64,000 bases of DNA from Glacieibacterium frigidum (GTDB taxonomy: Bacteria; Pseudomonadota; Alphaproteobacteria; Sphingomonadales; Sphingomonadaceae), in contig NZ_VJWA01000001.1 of the NCBI RefSeq assembly GCF_007097155.1, positions 434,001 through 498,000 on the forward strand, given 5' to 3'. A program made the position numbers and the translations under genes. The notes beneath the pieces are model-generated. The model saw only the letters and a list, made by a program, of their open reading frames with translations, had not been told where the DNA came from and made no database searches. Each line of letters opens with the position of its first letter. Position 1 is the stretch's first letter. Below, piece after piece: positions 11,201-19,596 of the stretch.

Positions 11201-12190
11201 ATGGACCTCGCCCGCTTTCCCCGCCGCCGCTACACCCCCGGCCCGACGCCGCTCGAACGCATGCCGCATTTGTCCGGACAAGTGCGCCGCGACCTGTGGA
11301 TCAAGCGCGACGACCTGCTCGGCCTGGCAGGCGGCGGCAACAAGACGCGAAAGCTTGAGTTTCTCGTCGCCGATGCGCTGGCGAAGGGCGCCGACACGCT
11401 GATCACCGTCGGGGCGCCGCAGTCGAACCATTGCCGCCTGACGCTTGCCGCCGCGGTGCGCGAGGGGCTGAAGTGCCGCCTGATCCTCGAGGAGCGCGTG
11501 GCCGGCAGCTATGCCGCGCAAGCGACGGGCAACAATCTGTTGTTCGACCTGATGGGCGTCGAGAACATTCGCGTCATGCCGGCAGGCAGCGACCTCGCGG
11601 CCGCGATGGCGGAAGAGGCCGAGGCGGTGCGCGCACTCGGCCGCGTGCCGTACGCGATCGCCGGCGGCGGATCGGTGCCGCTGGGCACGCTCGGCTATGT
11701 CGCGTGCGCGCAGGAGATTCTGGCGCAGAGCCTCGATGCCGGCGTCGCGTTCGACCGCGTCGTGGTGGCGAGCGGCAGTGCGGGCACGCACGCCGGGCTG
11801 CTCGTCGGCCTCAACGCCGCGTCGTGGGACGGCGCGGTGACGGGCATCAACGTCCGCCGCCCGCAGGCCGAGCAGGAGGGCAATGTCCACACTTTGTGCG
11901 TGCAGACCGCTGCGATGCTGCGCACGGCGCCGCCCGAGCGGCACGCGGTGACCTGCCTCGATCGCTGGGTCGGGCCGGGCTATTCGCTGCCGACGCCGGA
12001 GATGGCGGCGGCGGTACGGACCGCGGCGCGGACCGAGGGCGTGCTGCTCGACCCCGTCTACACCGGCAAGGCGTTCGCCGGGCTGCTCGGCCTGATCGAG
12101 ACGGGCGAGATCGAACCGGGCGAGCGCGTGCTGTTCGTCCACACCGGCGGCTCGCCCGCACTGCATGCGTACGCGGACCAGCTGAGGTGA
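11201..12190 (+). CDS. dcyD: D-cysteine desulfhydrase (PLP-dependent)
   Basis: Enzymes of this family cleave D-cysteine to pyruvate, H2S and ammonia. The 329-residue protein is a tryptophan-synthase-beta-fold PLP enzyme: GGGNKTRKLE carries the probable PLP lysine K48, QSNH is the conserved Ser-Asn-His after it, and GSAGTHAG matches the phosphate loop. The close relatives ACC deaminase and L-cysteate sulfo-lyase cannot be excluded from sequence alone. GGGAGGGG precedes the ATG. The stop overlaps the GTG of a racemase gene, suggesting a D-amino-acid function. Confidence 0.82.
   Translation: MDLARFPRRRYTPGPTPLERMPHLSGQVRRDLWIKRDDLLGLAGGGNKTRKLEFLVADALAKGADTLITVGAPQSNHCRLTLAAAVREGLKCRLILEERVAGSYAAQATGNNLLFDLMGVENIRVMPAGSDLAAAMAEEAEAVRALGRVPYAIAGGGSVPLGTLGYVACAQEILAQSLDAGVAFDRVVVASGSAGTHAGLLVGLNAASWDGAVTGINVRRPQAEQEGNVHTLCVQTAAMLRTAPPERHAVTCLDRWVGPGYSLPTPEMAAAVRTAARTEGVLLDPVYTGKAFAGLLGLIETGEIEPGERVLFVHTGGSPALHAYADQLR
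11270..11281. repeat. TTGTCCGGACAA palindrome, copy 1
   Basis: Perfect 12-bp palindrome inside dcyD, read in the frame Leu-Ser-Gly-Gln. It is one of six TGTCCGGACA copies in the window, all within coding sequence. Confidence 0.7.
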
Positions 12191-12861
12191 AAACGGTCGG
12201 CGTGCTCGGCGGCATGGGGCCGGCGGCGACGCTCGACTTTCTCGTCCGCCTGCACGCCGCGACGCCGGCACAGGGCGATGCCGATCACCTGCGCGTCATC
12301 ACCGATTCGGACCCGCGTGTGCCGGGGCGCAATGCGGCGCTGAGCGGGGACGGGCCGTCGCCGGGACCGCCGCTCGCGGCGATGGCGCGCGGGCTGGTCA
12401 CGGCGGGGGCCGAACTGCTCGCGATGCCGTGCAACGCCGCGCATGGCTGGGCAAACGAGATTGTCGCCGCGACGCCGGTGCCCTTCGTCTCGATGATCGA
12501 CGCCGCGGTCGCTGCGGTGCTCGCCAGCGGGGCACGGACGGTGGGGGTGCTCGCGGCCGACGCGACGCTGCGGTCGGGTCTGTACCGCAACGCGCTGACC
12601 GCGCACGGGATCGCGGTGATCGACGTCGCGAGCGCGGACTTCATGCCCGTGCTGGCGCGCATCAAGGGGGGCGACACCGGACCCGCGGTCCGCGCCGCGA
12701 TGGCCGCCCTCGCCGCCGGCCTCGTCGCGCAAGGGGCGGACGCGGTGCTGGCGGCGTGTACCGAGGTGCCGCTGGTGCTCTCGCCCGCCGATGTCGCCGT
12801 GCCGCTGATCGACGCGACGGGCGCGCTGGTCGACGCGGTGCTGGCGGCGGCGCTCGCCTGA
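12187..12861 (+). CDS. Aspartate/glutamate racemase family protein
   Basis: The 224-residue protein belongs to the cofactor-independent Asp/Glu racemase family. It has the N-terminal GVLGGMGPAAT loop and both catalytic cysteines, Cys82 in MPCNAAH and Cys191 in ACTEVP, so it should be active. Such enzymes interconvert L- and D-aspartate or related acids, but the exact substrate is not readable. It begins at a GTG overlapping the D-cysteine desulfhydrase stop (GTGA), so the two proteins are probably made together. Confidence 0.85.
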   Translation: MKTVGVLGGMGPAATLDFLVRLHAATPAQGDADHLRVITDSDPRVPGRNAALSGDGPSPGPPLAAMARGLVTAGAELLAMPCNAAHGWANEIVAATPVPFVSMIDAAVAAVLASGARTVGVLAADATLRSGLYRNALTAHGIAVIDVASADFMPVLARIKGGDTGPAVRAAMAALAAGLVAQGADAVLAACTEVPLVLSPADVAVPLIDATGALVDAVLAAALA

Positions 12862-13017
12862 CATTCGTCGACCGGGGCGGGTCGTTCGTCGATGCGCGGC
12901 GACCCCCGTCGAAGCGCGGGAAGCCTTGAACGAAGCCACCGCGACGCCGTCCGGGTGGTCACCTAGCAAGCGCGGGACGGCGATTGGCGCCGTCGCCGAC
13001 TTTGCAGGAGAGCCCCC

Positions 13018-13353
13018 ATGTTCCGCCGTCTTACCTTGTTCGTGCCGCTGCTGATCGCGGTCCCCGTCTGTGCCGGTCCGGCGCAGGTCACCGTCTCGCA
13101 CGCCGACCTTGACCTCGCGTCCGCTGCCGGCCAGTCGACCCTCGAGAGCCGCTTGAACGGTGCGGTGCGCCAGGTCTGCGGCGTCAGCAACGAGCCCAGC
13201 CTGAAGCTTCGCATGGCGATGGCGAAGTGCAGCAGCGATGCCCGCGCAGCTGCGAAAGCGCAGATGCAGGTCGCGGTCGCCCGCGCCGAAGCCGCGACAC
13301 AGTTCGCCGCCGCCAGCAGCGCCCCCCGCGCCCAGGCGTCAGCCCTGCGTTAA
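13018..13353 (+). CDS. UrcA family exported protein
   Basis: The 111-residue protein has a signal peptide (RRLTLFVPLLIAVPVCAGPA) followed by the UrcA pattern: a VSHADLDLASAAGQ segment, LESRLNGAVRQVC, and a second cysteine in MAKCSSDAR. This pair could form a disulfide in the periplasm. UrcA proteins are common in sphingomonads and caulobacters and have no settled function. GCAGGAG lies before the ATG. The 3' end overlaps the 3' end of the convergent response regulator gene by 15 bp. Confidence 0.85.
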   Translation: MFRRLTLFVPLLIAVPVCAGPAQVTVSHADLDLASAAGQSTLESRLNGAVRQVCGVSNEPSLKLRMAMAKCSSDARAAAKAQMQVAVARAEAATQFAAASSAPRAQASALR

Positions 13354-14070
13354 GGCGCGTGCCGCGTCGAGATAAGTACGGCCGATGGACGCGACGCGGC
13401 CATCGGTCAGTACCGCCGACCAGGTCCCGCCGCCCTCGCGCCGCAGGCCTGCGATCCGGTCGCGCCGCACGATCGTCGAGCGGTGCAGGCGGATGAACGC
13501 CTGCGGGTCGAGCCGCTGCTCCAACGCGGCGATGGTCGCGTGCATCAGATACGACCGCTCGCCCAGGTGCAGCCGCATATAGTCGCGCTCGGCCTCGATC
13601 CGGTCGATCGCCGCGACGTCGATGCGCAGGATTTCGCCGCGATGCGGCACCCAGAACTCGCTCGCCCAATTGCTCTCGGCCGCCGCCGCCGGGGCATCGC
13701 GCTTGGCCTGCGCCCGCGCCACCGCCCGCGCCAGCCGCGCCGCGTCAATGGGCTTGAGCAGATAATCGACCGCCTCGACCTCGAAGGCCGCAACCGCGAA
13801 GTTATCGTACGCCGTGCAGAAGATGATCAGCGGGCGCACGGGACGCTGGCTCAGCTCCGTCGCGAGCGCGATGCCGCTCATCCCCGGCATGGTGATGTCG
13901 AGCAGCAGCAGCTCGGGCGCCGTCGCGTCGATCAGGCGCAGCGCGGCGGAGGCATCGCCCGCGCTGCCGACCAGCCTGATCTCGGGGAGGCTCGCGCACA
14001 GGATCTGCAGCCGCTCGATCCCTAGCGGCTCGTCGTCGACGATCAGCGTCCGCAGCGGTGCGTCAGGCAT
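13339..14070 (-). CDS. LytTR-family response regulator
   Basis: The 243-residue regulator has an N-terminal receiver domain with acidic residues D12-D13, phospho-acceptor D58 in LLLLDITMPG, and the conserved Thr and Lys in FCTAYD and LLKPID. A C-terminal LytTR DNA-binding domain follows from about residue 140, with ERDYMRLHLGERSYLMHATI and FIRLHRSTIV. Its start overlaps the sensor kinase stop by 8 bp. It is the DNA-binding output partner of that kinase; no target site was identified. Confidence 0.93.
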   Translation of the reverse strand: MPDAPLRTLIVDDEPLGIERLQILCASLPEIRLVGSAGDASAALRLIDATAPELLLLDITMPGMSGIALATELSQRPVRPLIIFCTAYDNFAVAAFEVEAVDYLLKPIDAARLARAVARAQAKRDAPAAAAESNWASEFWVPHRGEILRIDVAAIDRIEAERDYMRLHLGERSYLMHATIAALEQRLDPQAFIRLHRSTIVRRDRIAGLRREGGGTWSAVLTDGRVASIGRTYLDAARALTQG

Positions 14071-15199
14071 GCGCGGCAGCGGGGCGGGGCAGCCAGCGCA
14101 GCGTCGTCGGCATCGGCACGCCGAGCACGACGCGGTAGCCGCCGCCGAGCCGCGGTCCCGCCTCGCAGCGGGCGCGCTCGCCGAAGCGCGCGGCCAGGCG
14201 CTCGCAGACGTTGCGCATGCCGGTGCCGGTGCTCGGCGCCGCGGTGCCCGCCGGTGCGCCATCGTCCTCGACGACGATCTCCAGCCAGTCGCCGACCGCG
14301 CGTGCGCGGATCGATACCGTCACCGGCCGCTGCGTCGGCGCGACCCCGTGCTTGATCGCGTTCTCGACGACCGGCTGCAGAATCAGCCCTGGCACGCGCA
14401 CGTCGGCGAGCGCGTCGGGGACATCGATGTCGATCAGCAGGCGCTCGGGAAAGCGCACCGCCTCGATCGCCAGGTACAGGCGCTGCATCGCGATCTCGTC
14501 GGCCAGCGGCACGTCGGCGACGGGGTCGCCGGTCAGACTGCTGCGGAAGAAGGTCGACAGCGTCATGATCATCCGCTCGGCGTCGGCGTTGCGCCCCGCC
14601 AGCACCAGCGCCGACAGCGAGTTCAGCGTGTTGAACAGGAAATGCGGGTTGATCTGGTACCGCAGCGCGCGGAGTTGAGCGGCCTGTGCCTCGGCCTGGT
14701 AGCGCGCCGCCTGGCGCTCGGCGTGGCGGACGCGCGCGGCATTGGCCATCGCCACCCACAGCACGCCCCAGGCGACGATGAAGAAATACCAGCTGACCGC
14801 CGAATCCACGATGTGGTGCAGCGGCGAATCGAGCTTCTTCGGGTTTTTCGCCAGCTCGGCAAGCGTGTTCTCGCTGGGCGACACGACGTAGAAGGCCATG
14901 TAGTTGATCGCCGAATAGGCGAGCGCGATCGGTACCGCCGCCAGGATCGCGGTGAGTACTAAGGTACGCGTCGTCCGGCCCTCGACCTGGCGCAGGACGA
15001 GATACAGGATCCCGGTGAGCATGATGCCGAAGACCGCGACGACCGCGCGCCGTCCGAGCATGTCGAATTGGTCGGGCCCGTCCCACATCGCCGCGCGCAT
15101 GCTGTTGAGCGAGAAATAGAACGCCCAGAAGCCAAGGATCGACAGGACCGCAAGGCGGGGCGGTGCCCGTCCGGTCGGCGGCTGTTCGGGGTCGGCCAT
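14063..15199 (-). CDS. LytS-type membrane sensor histidine kinase
   Basis: The 378-residue kinase has four or so N-terminal membrane segments (around residues 15-32, 51-70, 78-105 and 130-152). A short coiled coil precedes the His_kinase domain YQINPHFLFNTLN, with phospho-acceptor His186. The ATPase part has PVVENAIKHG (N box) and GTGMRNV. This is the LytS/YehU class that pairs with LytTR regulators, and the response regulator follows with an 8-bp overlap. ATG at 15199 is preferred over TTG at 15205. The stimulus is unknown. Confidence 0.92.
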   Translation of the reverse strand: MADPEQPPTGRAPPRLAVLSILGFWAFYFSLNSMRAAMWDGPDQFDMLGRRAVVAVFGIMLTGILYLVLRQVEGRTTRTLVLTAILAAVPIALAYSAINYMAFYVVSPSENTLAELAKNPKKLDSPLHHIVDSAVSWYFFIVAWGVLWVAMANAARVRHAERQAARYQAEAQAAQLRALRYQINPHFLFNTLNSLSALVLAGRNADAERMIMTLSTFFRSSLTGDPVADVPLADEIAMQRLYLAIEAVRFPERLLIDIDVPDALADVRVPGLILQPVVENAIKHGVAPTQRPVTVSIRARAVGDWLEIVVEDDGAPAGTAAPSTGTGMRNVCERLAARFGERARCEAGPRLGGGYRVVLGVPMPTTLRWLPRPAAAHA

Positions 15200-15292
15200 C
15201 CCCAATGACTACAAAGCGTGACACCCAGCGTCCATGCGCCCCGCGTCGTCTGTCGAAGCAGGGGTGACGTTGGTCGAACGGTCGCGCCTGAT

Positions 15293-16735
15293 TCAGTATC
15301 CGGTCAGTTCGCTGCCCGTCAGCCGCACGACATGGACGACGTTAGTCGTGCCCGGCGTCGAGAAGGGCACCCCGGCGATCAGCACGAGCAGGTCGCCGCC
15401 TTTGCCCAGGCCGGTGCGCAGCGCCATGCGCTTCGATTTCTCGACCATCTCCTCGAAGCCCGCGACGTCGCGCGTCGTGACCGCATGGACGCCCCACACC
15501 AGCCCCATGCGGCGCGCGGTGGCGAGCACCGGCGTCAGGCACAGGATCGGCACAGAGGCCCGCTCACGCGCCACGCGCCGCACGGTCGAGCCGGTGATGG
15601 TGAAGCAGGCAATCGCTTTCGCCCCCACGGTGCGCGCGATCGCGCCGCCGGCGGACGAAATCGCGTCCGCGGTCGTCGCGCCGCTCGCCGCCTCGGCGAA
15701 GTGGACGCGCGCGTACCACAGGGGGTCGTCCTCGACCTGGTCGGCGATGGCGTCCATCATCGCGACCGCCTCGACCGGCCAGTTGCCTGCCGCGCTTTCG
15801 GCCGACAGCATGACCGCGTCGGCGCCGTCGTAGATCGCGGTGGCGACGTCGCTGACCTCGGCGCGCGTCGGCGACGGCGACTGGATCATCGATTCGAGCA
15901 TCTGCGTGGCGACGACGACGGGCTTGCCCAGCGCGCGCGCCATCGCGACGATGCGCTTCTGCGCACGCGGGACCTGTTCGGGGGGCAGCTCGACGCCAAG
16001 GTCGCCGCGCGCGACCATGACCGCATCGGCAAGCTCGAGGATCTCGTGAAGCCGCTCCATCGCCTGCGGCTTCTCGATCTTCGCGAGCAGCGCGGCGCGA
16101 CCGCCGATCAGGGCGCGCGCCTCGGCGACATCCTCGGGGCGCTGGACGAAGCTCAACGCGATCCAGTCGGCACCATGGTCGAGCGCGAAGGCAAGGTCGG
16201 TGCGGTCCTTGGGGGTCAGCGCCGCGAGCGGCACGACGACGTCGGGGACGTTCAGCCCCTTGTTGTTCGACAATTTGCCGCCGACCACCACCTCGGTGAC
16301 CAGCCGCGTGGGCGCCGCCTCGACGACGCGCAGCACCATCTTGCCGTCGTCGAGCAGCAGGCGCGCGCCGACCGTCAGCGCGGCGAAAATCTCCTTGTGC
16401 GGCAGCTCGACCCGCGTGGCGTCGCCGGGTGTCTTGTCCATGTCGAGGACGAAGCGCGCGCCGGTCGTCAGTTCGATCGACCCTTCGGCGAAGCGCCCGA
16501 CGCGCAGCTTCGGGCCCTGCAGGTCGGCGAGAACGGTCAGCGGGCGGCCGGTTTCCTTCTCCAGCGTGCGGATGTGCGCGATCAGCGAGGCGCGCGCCTC
16601 GGGCGTGCCGTGGCTCATGTTGATGCGGAAGGCGTCGGCGCCGGCCACGAACAATTTGCGGATCATCTCGAGGCTCGCGGACGCGGGCCCGAGGGTGGCG
16701 AGAATCTTCACGCGGCGGCGGCGCGGGTCGGTCAT
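15293..16735 (-). CDS. pyk: Pyruvate kinase
   Basis: Pyruvate kinase makes pyruvate and ATP from phosphoenolpyruvate, the last step of glycolysis or the Entner-Doudoroff route. The 480-residue protein is complete. It has the N-terminal KILATLGPAS and RINMSHG, the B-domain lid, the catalytic lysine in KIEKPQAM, the metal site VARGDLGVELPPE, and ATQMLESM. AGGAG lies 11 bases before the ATG. The divergent DUF1244 gene starts 69 bp away, so the two share a short promoter region. Confidence 0.97.
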   Translation of the reverse strand: MTDPRRRRVKILATLGPASASLEMIRKLFVAGADAFRINMSHGTPEARASLIAHIRTLEKETGRPLTVLADLQGPKLRVGRFAEGSIELTTGARFVLDMDKTPGDATRVELPHKEIFAALTVGARLLLDDGKMVLRVVEAAPTRLVTEVVVGGKLSNNKGLNVPDVVVPLAALTPKDRTDLAFALDHGADWIALSFVQRPEDVAEARALIGGRAALLAKIEKPQAMERLHEILELADAVMVARGDLGVELPPEQVPRAQKRIVAMARALGKPVVVATQMLESMIQSPSPTRAEVSDVATAIYDGADAVMLSAESAAGNWPVEAVAMMDAIADQVEDDPLWYARVHFAEAASGATTADAISSAGGAIARTVGAKAIACFTITGSTVRRVARERASVPILCLTPVLATARRMGLVWGVHAVTTRDVAGFEEMVEKSKRMALRTGLGKGGDLLVLIAGVPFSTPGTTNVVHVVRLTGSELTGY

Positions 16736-16804
16736 GGCTCGGCTGCTCCTGTGCGCGCGCCGCTGCTAGCGGTATAGCAGCGCGACCTCAAGGAGCAGAA
16801 AGCA

Positions 16805-17140
16805 ATGAACGAAGCCGCCGAAGCCGCTGTCTTCCGCCGACTGGTCGCGCATCTGCGTCACCGCACCGACGTCCAGAACGTCGACCTGATGGGGGTCGGC
16901 GGGTTTTGCCGCAACTGCCTGGGCGACTGGCTCGCCGAAGCTGCGGGAATCTCGAAGGAACAGGGCCGCGAGCTCGTCTACGGCATGCCCTATGCCGAGT
17001 ATAAGGCGGCGCACCAGACCGCGGCGACGCAGGAACAGCTCGACCGCATGGCCGCGAGCGTCGCGAGGAACGAGCGGCTCGACGCCGCGCTCGCCGACAG
17101 TTTCCCGGCCAGCGACCCGCCCTCGGCAAGCGAACCCTGA
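16805..17140 (+). CDS. DUF1244 family protein
   Basis: The 111-residue protein matches DUF1244 in its first two thirds: FRRLVAHLRHRTDVQNVDLM, GFCRNCLGDWL, and EQGRELVYGMPYAEYK. The paired cysteines in CRNC could bind metal. The last about 40 residues, ending SFPASDPPSASEP, are an Ala/Asp-rich tail beyond the usual domain, similar to tails seen on other sphingomonad proteins. AAGGAG lies at good spacing. Function of the family is unknown. Confidence 0.85.
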   Translation: MNEAAEAAVFRRLVAHLRHRTDVQNVDLMGVGGFCRNCLGDWLAEAAGISKEQGRELVYGMPYAEYKAAHQTAATQEQLDRMAASVARNERLDAALADSFPASDPPSASEP

Positions 17141-17206
17141 CGCGCCCAGTAGCGCCTGCGCGCCGCTTGCCCTAGCTTGCCCGAATACGAATCACCGGGA
17201 GTAAGA

Positions 17207-17452
17207 ATGTCGACGGAAAACGTCTCCGCCGAACAGCTGCGGCTGTTCATCGAGCGGATCGAGCGCCTCGAAGAGGACAAGAAGGCTCTCGCGGACGACA
17301 TCAAGGATGTGTACGCCGAGGCCAAGGGTACGGGGTTCGACACCAAGACGATGCGTGCCATCGTCCGCCTGCGAAAGATGGAGAAGGCGGCACGCCAGGA
17401 GGCCGAGGCGCTGCTCGACACCTACAAGACCGCGCTCGGGCTGATCGACTAG
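17207..17452 (+). CDS. gapR: GapR-like DUF2312 nucleoid protein
   Basis: The 81-residue all-helical protein is a near-standard DUF2312/UPF0335 member, with [36 protein letters not shown], and [11 protein letters not shown]. In Caulobacter this family is GapR, which clamps overtwisted DNA ahead of replication and transcription and stimulates topoisomerases. The gene is alphaproteobacterial-specific and supports the taxonomic call. GGAG is present upstream. The GST gene follows after 13 bp. Confidence 0.92.
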   Translation: MSTENVSAEQLRLFIERIERLEEDKKALADDIKDVYAEAKGTGFDTKTMRAIVRLRKMEKAARQEAEALLDTYKTALGLID

Positions 17453-17465
17453 GGGGGACACGACG

Positions 17466-18098
17466 ATGCACCTGTACGGCGCGAAACTTTCGCCATTCGT
17501 GATGCGGCCGGTGCTCGCGGCGCGCGCCAAGGGGCATGAGCTGGAACCCGAGCCGTTCGAAGGTGGCATCAAGTCGCCCGAATATCTGGCGCTGTCGCCG
17601 ATCGGCAAGATGCCGCTGCTCGTCGACGACGACGGCTTCGCGCTGCCCGAAAGCCAGGCGATCACCGACTATCTCGACCGCAAGCTCAGCGGCCCCAGTC
17701 TCGCACCGAGCGAGCCGCAGGCCGCGGCGCGGTGCCGGCTGATCGTGCGCATCGCCGACATCTACGTCGTCCCGCACCTGCGCGGCCTGTTCGGCGGGCG
17801 CGATCATCCCGACGGCATCGCGCCTGCCAAGGCTGGCACCGCCGAGGGACTGGGGTTCATCGAGCATTTCCGGAAGGACGACGATGTCTTCGTCGTCGGC
17901 GACGCCTTTTCGGTCGCCGATGCCGCGCTGATCCCGCTGTTCTTCTTCTACGACGCGCTCGACCGGGCGATGCAGACCGGTGCGCTGATCGCCGACCGGC
18001 CCGGCCTTGCGGCCTGGTGGGAACGCGCCAGGGCGAGCGAGCTGGGCTCGCGCTGCATCGCCGAACAGGCGGCTGGATTGAAGGCGATGCGCTCATGA
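17466..18098 (+). CDS. Glutathione S-transferase family protein
   Basis: The 210-residue protein has a thioredoxin-fold N domain (YGAKLSPFVMRPVLAARAKG), the cis-Pro segment PIGKMPLLVDD, and the glutathione gamma-glutamyl contact PESQAITDYL. A helical C domain contains FSVADAALIPLFF. It is probably a detoxification or thiol-transfer enzyme, acceptor unknown. The stop overlaps the ATG of the [2Fe-2S] subunit gene (ATGA), so it is coupled to the molybdenum hydroxylase subunits. Confidence 0.88.
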   Translation: MHLYGAKLSPFVMRPVLAARAKGHELEPEPFEGGIKSPEYLALSPIGKMPLLVDDDGFALPESQAITDYLDRKLSGPSLAPSEPQAAARCRLIVRIADIYVVPHLRGLFGGRDHPDGIAPAKAGTAEGLGFIEHFRKDDDVFVVGDAFSVADAALIPLFFFYDALDRAMQTGALIADRPGLAAWWERARASELGSRCIAEQAAGLKAMRS

Positions 18099-18562
18099 CC
18101 GGACTGACCATCAACGGCATCGCGCATAGCGCCGACGTGCCCTCGGCGACCCTGCTCGTCGAATATCTGCGCGACCACCTCGGCCTTACCGGCACGCATA
18201 TCGGGTGCGAGACCAGCCAGTGCGGCGCGTGCAACGTGCTGATCGACGGCGTGCCGGTGAAGGCGTGCACCGCGCTCGTCGCGACGCTCGACGGTGCGGC
18301 GGTGACGACGGTCGAGGGGCTGGCCGCGGGTGAAACGCTCCACCCGATGCAGGCGGCGTTCCGCGAGCATCACGCGCTGCAGTGCGGCTTCTGCACGCCC
18401 GGCATGGTGATCGCGGGTATCGGCATCGCGCAGCGCCATGGCGCGGACGTGACGCCGGGGGTGATCGCGCACGAGCTCGAGGGCAATCTGTGCCGCTGCA
18501 CCGGGTACATCAACATCGTCGCGGCGATCGCGGCGGGCGCAAAGGCGATGCACGATGCGTGA
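18095..18562 (+). CDS. Molybdenum hydroxylase [2Fe-2S] small subunit (CoxS-like)
   Basis: The 155-residue protein is the electron-transfer subunit of a xanthine-oxidase-family enzyme. The plant-type [2Fe-2S] cluster ligands are C38, C43, C46 and C58. The second cluster ligands are C97 and C100 (CGFC) with C133 and C135 (CRC). All eight cysteines are present. It is coupled to the upstream GST gene and overlaps the FAD subunit gene by 8 bp. The large molybdopterin subunit with which it should work is not nearby. Confidence 0.93.
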   Translation: MTGLTINGIAHSADVPSATLLVEYLRDHLGLTGTHIGCETSQCGACNVLIDGVPVKACTALVATLDGAAVTTVEGLAAGETLHPMQAAFREHHALQCGFCTPGMVIAGIGIAQRHGADVTPGVIAHELEGNLCRCTGYINIVAAIAAGAKAMHDA

Positions 18563-19355
18563 TTTCGATCTCGTTCGTCCGGCGTCGGTCGCCGAAGCGG
18601 CAGCGGCCTTCGCGGCGAGCGGCGACGCGGCGTACCTCGCGGGCGGCCATACGCTGATCCCGGCGATGAAGGCCCGGCTGCGCGCGCCCGAGACCCTGGT
18701 CGACCTGTCGCGCCTGCCGGGTCTGACCGGCGTGACGCGCGACGGCGACCGGTTGTGGGTCGGCGCGCTGACCACCCACGCGGCGGTGGCGGAGGACGCG
18801 ACCGTCGAGGCGGCGATCCCCGGTCTGTCGGCGCTGGCGCTGCTGATCGGCGACCCGCAGGTCCGCGCCAAGGGCACGCTGGGCGGCGTCATCGCCAACA
18901 ACGACCCCGCCGCCGACTATCCCGCAGCGTGCCTCGCGCTCGACGCGACGATCGTCACCGACCGTGCCGAGTACGGCGCCGGCGATTTCTTCCAGGGCAT
19001 GTTCGCAACCGCGCTGAGCGACGGCGAGATCGTCACCCGCGTCGGCTTCCGCGTGCCCACGGCGAGTGCCTACGCCAAGTTCCGCCACCCCGCATCGCGC
19101 TACGCGGTCGCTGCGGTGTACGTCGCGCGCTTCACCGACGGCGTGCGGGTCGCGGTAACCGGTGCCGGCCCGGGCGCCTTCCGCTGGACCGAGGCCGAGG
19201 CGGCGCTCACCGCCAGCTTCGACGCAGGCGCAGTCGCAGGCCTGACCCTCGAAGACGGCGATCTCAGCAGCGACATCCACTGCTCGGCCGAGTATCGCGC
19301 GCATTTGTGCGGCGTGATGTTGGCGCAGGCGGTTGAAGGTTCGATCAATGGATGA
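18555..19355 (+). CDS. Molybdenum hydroxylase FAD-binding medium subunit (CoxM-like)
   Basis: The 266-residue protein is the FAD subunit of CO-dehydrogenase/xanthine-oxidase-type enzymes. It has the two FAD-pyrophosphate loops (AGGHTLIPAMKAR near residue 28 and TLGGVIANNDPAADYP near residue 108) and the C-terminal domain ending YRAHLCGVMLAQAVEG. Length is normal, so it is not truncated. In this family a coxL-type gene of about 2.3 kb usually adjoins; here the next gene is a low-GC small ORF whose ATG overlaps this gene's end. Confidence 0.9.
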   Translation: MRDFDLVRPASVAEAAAAFAASGDAAYLAGGHTLIPAMKARLRAPETLVDLSRLPGLTGVTRDGDRLWVGALTTHAAVAEDATVEAAIPGLSALALLIGDPQVRAKGTLGGVIANNDPAADYPAACLALDATIVTDRAEYGAGDFFQGMFATALSDGEIVTRVGFRVPTASAYAKFRHPASRYAVAAVYVARFTDGVRVAVTGAGPGAFRWTEAEAALTASFDAGAVAGLTLEDGDLSSDIHCSAEYRAHLCGVMLAQAVEGSING

Positions 19356-19596
19356 CCAAGGCCTTGAATATGATGCTGAGAAAATCGCAGAACCTGTCAC
19401 CAAGGGGCAGCTTTGGTCTATTTTACTGAAAGTAGATTTGCTTGCGCACGCAGCCCGAACGCTAGCAATCGCAGTTAGTATCGGAAACAAGGACTATATT
19501 AAAGAGATGACGGAGCGGTATGACCGAATAGACAAAGAATTCGAGGTAGAGCGCGATGCTCTCGTTGTTAAAGGTCGGACTGGTGAATTTTCGTGA
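19348..19596 (+). CDS. Hypothetical protein, first gene of low-GC cassette
   Basis: The 82-residue acidic, helical protein (starts MDDQGLEYDAEK, contains YIKEMTERYDRIDKEFEVER) has no signal peptide, no clear membrane segment and no cysteines. I do not recognise the family. Base use differs sharply from the neighbours: codons such as TTA, ATA, AAA and GTT are frequent and local G+C is visibly below 50%, pointing to transfer. The ATG overlaps the coxM-like stop by 8 bp, and its stop overlaps the GTG of the next gene, so the pair is coupled. Confidence 0.7.
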   Translation: MDDQGLEYDAEKIAEPVTKGQLWSILLKVDLLAHAARTLAIAVSIGNKDYIKEMTERYDRIDKEFEVERDALVVKGRTGEFS

